Source: a virus. Taken from it: DNA of 34,642 bases. The DNA lies in IMG/VR virus record IMGVR_UViG_3300042905_005237, positions 1-34,642 of that record. One strand, given 5' to 3'. The position numbers were made by a program, and so were the translations under genes. The notes beneath the pieces are model-generated. The model saw only the letters and a program-made list of their open reading frames with translations. It did not search any database and had not been told where the DNA came from. Below, one piece after another: positions 31,977-34,642 of this stretch (positions within the stretch are counted from its first letter, which is position 1; the number at the start of each line of letters is the position of its first letter).

Positions 31977-32561
31977 ATGAGAGCTGCAGCTGCCGACAAA
32001 TCAAACATAGTTGTAGTAGAAAATTTTATGACGCCCGAACACGTCGAACTTGCATATCGCTATTGCTATTCAATCAATGAGTGGGAGTCATGGTCAAAGG
32101 GCGGTAATGACAAGATATCCACATACAAAAAAATGCAGAAGGATAACCCCGAACTCTATGAAATAATGCAATCATACGTTGATGACGTAAAGAAAATGAT
32201 TGAGTTTAAATTTGGGAGAATCCTAGAGACAGCAAGACCGGGCATACGAAGATGGGACTCTGGGGAGAGTCAAGGTCTTCACGCGGATGGCGAAGACCTA
32301 GACGGCACGCCAAACGGAACATACATAGTTGATTACGGTTCCGTAATTTATATAAATCAGAATTACACAGGTGGGGAAATATATTTTCCGCAACACGGAC
32401 TTGAACTAAAACCAAAAGAGGGTTCTTTGATATTTTTTCCATCCAGCAGTTATTACCTCCATGGCGTAAGGCCAGTGATAGAAGGAGTTAGGTATACATC
32501 TCCCCACTTCTGGGTTCCAGAAAAACACAGGAAATTAATAGAGATGGCCCAAAATGGGTAA
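31977..32561 (+). CDS. 2OG-Fe(II) oxygenase, copy 1 of a tandem set
   Basis: The 194-residue protein has H102-x-D104 in QGLHADGEDLDG, SVIYINQNYTGGEIYFPQHG, a PKEGSLIFFPSS strand, distal H162 in YYLHGVRPVIEG and R172 in VRYTSPHFW. This is a complete prolyl-hydroxylase/2OG-Fe(II) oxygenase core with Arg as the 2-oxoglutarate ligand. The first 80 residues are helical. It shares most motif spacing with the genes at 33329 and 33957. An AAGG site lies just upstream. It overlaps the sulfotransferase start by eight bases. The substrate is unknown; a virion protein or surface molecule is possible. Confidence 0.85.
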   Translation: MRAAAADKSNIVVVENFMTPEHVELAYRYCYSINEWESWSKGGNDKISTYKKMQKDNPELYEIMQSYVDDVKKMIEFKFGRILETARPGIRRWDSGESQGLHADGEDLDGTPNGTYIVDYGSVIYINQNYTGGEIYFPQHGLELKPKEGSLIFFPSSSYYLHGVRPVIEGVRYTSPHFWVPEKHRKLIEMAQNG

Positions 32562-33342
32562 TCTTTATCATCTGCATATACCGCGCACATCTGGGACCGG
32601 AATACTTTACGCAATACATAAATCGTTTGAACTGGATAGATATAAAAAGGGTCTTGATAAATATGAAAACCAAACCCCTGGGATTTTTGAATTTTCATAT
32701 AATCACACAACAATGAGCGAATGGCCCACAATTAGTGGTCATTTTGCAATCAATCCAATTTTACACAACGACAGCAGCCTGGAGACGTTCTCCGTTATAA
32801 GGGAGCCGGTAGACCATTTTGTCAGCATTGCTGCATACAGGGCCATGTCGTCCCGAAGGGAATTTACAAACGAAATTCTTGACAAGTTCTTAGACGGAAA
32901 ATACGAAACAATTTTTGGATGTAAATTGTTTTCATCTGACGGAAATTTGCAAACCAAGATGCTTACGTGCAGGATGGTTGAAATCAATGCAGTCTTAGAT
33001 GTTGGGGATGAATCACCAGGGGTTAGTATTCAGCCTAATGGTGCATGGTTTGTCGAGTCCGATTTACCTACTGGAGAAAAAGAACTAATAGACAGAATTA
33101 AAGACATTACAATTTTTGAAATGAACGAGCGAATGGCCGTAGAAAAATATTTGACTTATCAATTTAAGGATAAATTCAATGTTGAATTTGTAGGGTTGGG
33201 TTTAGAAAAAATGAACTCATCGGTCCGAGCTGGAATAAAACCGAGCCCGTCACAAAAAAAGGAAATACTTGAAAGAAGCAAATTGGATGTTATGTTGTAT
33301 GAATATATAACGTCCCAAAGGAAATCACATGGAAATGATTGA
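32554..33342 (+). CDS. Sulfotransferase (Sulfotransfer_2-like)
   Basis: The protein has 262 residues. LYHLHIPRTSGTGILYAI (4-21) holds the 5'-phosphosulfate loop (HIPRTSGTG, 8-16) of PAPS-dependent sulfotransferases. FSVIREPVDHFVSIAAYR (79-96) is the 3'-phosphate-binding block with R83 and S91. ISGHFAINP (60-68) holds the His expected to act as base, as in heparan 2-O-sulfotransferase-type enzymes. LQTKMLTC (132-139) matches the next conserved block. It should transfer sulfate from PAPS to a hydroxyl of a glycan, protein or small molecule. It sits between two 2OG oxygenases, overlapping both (8 and 14 bases), so a hydroxylation-then-sulfation order is conceivable. Confidence 0.8.
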   Translation: MGNLYHLHIPRTSGTGILYAIHKSFELDRYKKGLDKYENQTPGIFEFSYNHTTMSEWPTISGHFAINPILHNDSSLETFSVIREPVDHFVSIAAYRAMSSRREFTNEILDKFLDGKYETIFGCKLFSSDGNLQTKMLTCRMVEINAVLDVGDESPGVSIQPNGAWFVESDLPTGEKELIDRIKDITIFEMNERMAVEKYLTYQFKDKFNVEFVGLGLEKMNSSVRAGIKPSPSQKKEILERSKLDVMLYEYITSQRKSHGND

Positions 33343-33964
33343 TATCGATTCACCCTGGAAGATAAAACCTGGGCATTTTGGCAGCGGACCAGAGAACATC
33401 CACATAATTGAAAATTTTATCGAACTAGAAGACTTGCTCTTAGTTCAGAAATTTTGCCCAACAATAAATAAATGGAACAACACAGCCGAAAGCGTTTATG
33501 CGGAAGATGGAACATGTTTGTATAACGCAGAATACTGGAACGACAGGCAGTGCAGTTCTGAAATTTTAAAGGAGCTGAACTCGGAGGTTTATGAAATTGT
33601 TGATAAATACATCTACAAAATGAAGAACCTCATCGAAGAGCTTTTTCAGGTTTCTGTTTCAGTGCGCCCTCCGGTGATAATGAAATGGCGGGCAGGCATA
33701 GAGCAGCGCCCCCATGCCGATAAGCAACTAAATGACGGAAGACCAAACGCCTTCACGGATTACGACATCAATTCATTGTTCTATTACAATGACGACTTTG
33801 AGGGTGGCGATTTGTATTACCCACAGCACGGGATTACCGTTAGACCAAAACCCGGCTTGGCAGTGATACATCCTGGTGATGTTGGGTACTTACACGGGGT
33901 AAGCATGGTTGAATCTGGGGAGAGATATACGACCCCATCGTTCTATACTGTTGTGGATGAATAG
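33329..33964 (+). CDS. 2OG-Fe(II) oxygenase, copy 2 of the tandem set
   Basis: The protein (211 residues) has H129-x-D131 in QRPHADKQLNDG, NSLFYYNDDFEGGDLYYPQHG, RPKPGLAVIHPGD, distal H189 in GYLHGVSMVESG and R199 in ERYTTPSFY. The core aligns block by block with copy 1 (YPQHG, KPGL, YLHGV, RYTTP). The approximately 100-residue N-terminal region is longer than in copy 1 and contains several Cys. AAAGGA lies six bases before the ATG, inside the end of the sulfotransferase gene. The stop overlaps the next gene by eight bases. Confidence 0.85.
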   Translation: MEMIDIDSPWKIKPGHFGSGPENIHIIENFIELEDLLLVQKFCPTINKWNNTAESVYAEDGTCLYNAEYWNDRQCSSEILKELNSEVYEIVDKYIYKMKNLIEELFQVSVSVRPPVIMKWRAGIEQRPHADKQLNDGRPNAFTDYDINSLFYYNDDFEGGDLYYPQHGITVRPKPGLAVIHPGDVGYLHGVSMVESGERYTTPSFYTVVDE

Positions 33965-34511
33965 AGTAGACAAAGTACATATCATAGATTCGCTTTTTGA
34001 AGATACGACTATTTCCAAAATATTGTCGGCGGCAGTAAAAATTGGCGAAAGTATTGGAATTGACAGACTACTGACAGAAGATTTTGAAGCCGCCGAGTCA
34101 TTGATATTTGCATCATGGGTTGTCATGGCAGCCGCAGAGAAAAAATATGACATTGAACTTGAGCATAGAATGCCCGGAATTTTTGTCAGCAAATCTGGAC
34201 TTCATGTCCCAACACTGCACGCAGACAGGCAGAATTTGGATGGCTCACCAAAGCTTGGGTGTGAGGACTTTGATGTGTCTGCGGTTCTGTATTTGAACCA
34301 AGAATTCAATGGGGGGGAACTTGTTTTTGCCGATACGGGCAATACCGTGAAGCCATCCCCAGGCCGGGTTGTAATTTATGGTGGCGGTATTGAATTTGCT
34401 CATTATGTAGATAATGTATACGGAGGGGATAGGTGGGCATGCCCAATGTGGTTTTCTATGAAACATAAACAAAAAAGGAGCAACCAATATGGTAAGAAAT
34501 ATCGAGGTTGA
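33957..34511 (+). CDS. 2OG-Fe(II) oxygenase, copy 3 of the tandem set
   Basis: The protein has 184 residues from the ATG at 33957, which overlaps the previous stop; an in-frame TTG at 33909 would lie deep in that gene. H88-x-D90 in TLHADRQNLDG, VSAVLYLNQEFNGGELVFAD, KPSPGRVVIYGGG, distal H149 in FAHYVDNVYGG and R159 in DRWACPMWFS make a complete triad plus 2-oxoglutarate Arg. It is the most diverged of the three: the YPQHG block is replaced by FADTG, and YLHGV by FAHYV. The C-terminus is very basic (KHKQKRSNQYGKKYRG). A Shine-Dalgarno for the next gene lies within its last 40 bases. Confidence 0.82.
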   Translation: MNRVDKVHIIDSLFEDTTISKILSAAVKIGESIGIDRLLTEDFEAAESLIFASWVVMAAAEKKYDIELEHRMPGIFVSKSGLHVPTLHADRQNLDGSPKLGCEDFDVSAVLYLNQEFNGGELVFADTGNTVKPSPGRVVIYGGGIEFAHYVDNVYGGDRWACPMWFSMKHKQKRSNQYGKKYRG

Positions 34512-34642
34512 GTTCATTGGAGACCCGAGATTGGCAATAATCGTCTATCGCAATGCGCTCCCACGGGAATTGAACATACCGGAGAGAATTGAAGAGGCGA
34601 TTGGGTCCAGTGAAACCGCGCCGTATATGTGGATGGATGCAC
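34489..34642 (+). CDS. Truncated gene at window end, unidentified
   Basis: An ATG at 34489 with AAGGAG eight bases upstream opens a frame of 51 codons that runs off the window and overlaps the previous gene by 23 bases. The visible N-terminus reads MVRNIEVEFIGDPRLAIIVY, then RNALPRELNIPERIEEAIG and APYMWMDA. The phrase 'y-R-N-x-L-P-x-E-L', followed by a helix and a conserved Trp, resembles the opening of aquatic-phage 2OG oxygenase genes, so a further member of the cluster is likely but not shown. Confidence 0.55.
   Translation, partial: MVRNIEVEFIGDPRLAIIVYRNALPRELNIPERIEEAIGSSETAPYMWMDA

Noticed and set aside
1-34642. tRNA genes, integrase, attachment sites, insertion sequences
   Set aside because: I saw no cloverleaf-like sequence with TTC-type arms, no recombinase or transposase motifs and no long terminal repeats. 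A covariance-model scan would be the decisive test for tRNAs.

Overview
The window is most simply read as part of the genome of a tailed bacteriophage of an actinobacterium. The phage evidence is a VanY-type endolysin beside small membrane proteins, an r1t-type holin, and about 17 kb of tail or fibre proteins, all in closely packed genes that often overlap by 1-4 bases. The host evidence is a WhiB-like iron-sulfur regulator, a family essentially confined to actinobacteria and their phages, together with the actinophage-type holin and a Thr-rich linker typical of actinobacterial secreted proteins. Base composition looks moderate (mid-40s % GC by eye), more like uncultured aquatic actinobacteria than mycobacteria or streptomycetes; that is inference. 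No terminase, portal, capsid, polymerase or integrase is present, and genes run off both ends, so this is a genome fragment and lifestyle cannot be judged.

Layout. 1-4960 holds regulation and small enzymes: a truncated ribbon-helix-helix/zinc protein, whiB (minus), a 320-base non-coding stretch with repeats and hairpins, a four-gene minus operon with 4-base overlaps (small protein, metallophosphoesterase, small protein, proteasome-like Ntn hydrolase), two plus-strand winged-helix-like genes and a Cys-rich minus-strand gene. 5065-6381 is the lysis cassette (two small membrane proteins and endolysin, minus). 6478-9804 encodes an exported 1108-residue surface protein under its own promoter. 9898-12379 is a minus operon of glycosyltransferase, PhyH-type dioxygenase and methyltransferase. 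From 12500 everything is on the plus strand: the r1t-type holin, small structural proteins, a 907-residue tandem-repeat fibre, two fibres of more than 1000 residues, two fibronectin-III proteins with proline-rich tails, and several adapters. Modification enzymes are interleaved with these (GNAT, 2OG-Fe(II) oxygenase). The last 3.6 kb packs a glutathione-peroxidase-like protein, a sulfotransferase and three related 2OG-Fe(II) oxygenases, then a truncated gene.

How it may work together. Plus-strand genes build a large host-recognition apparatus. Enzymes beside it could modify fibre proteins or host surface glycans. The most intriguing pattern is that both fibronectin-III proteins with proline-rich C-termini (SPPPP-type and a [Y/F]FPP tetrapeptide array) are followed by prolyl-hydroxylase-like 2OG oxygenases, and in the second case by a sulfotransferase. 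This suggests, but does not prove, post-translational modification of fibre tips. All functional calls rest on reading motifs by eye; no database search was run.
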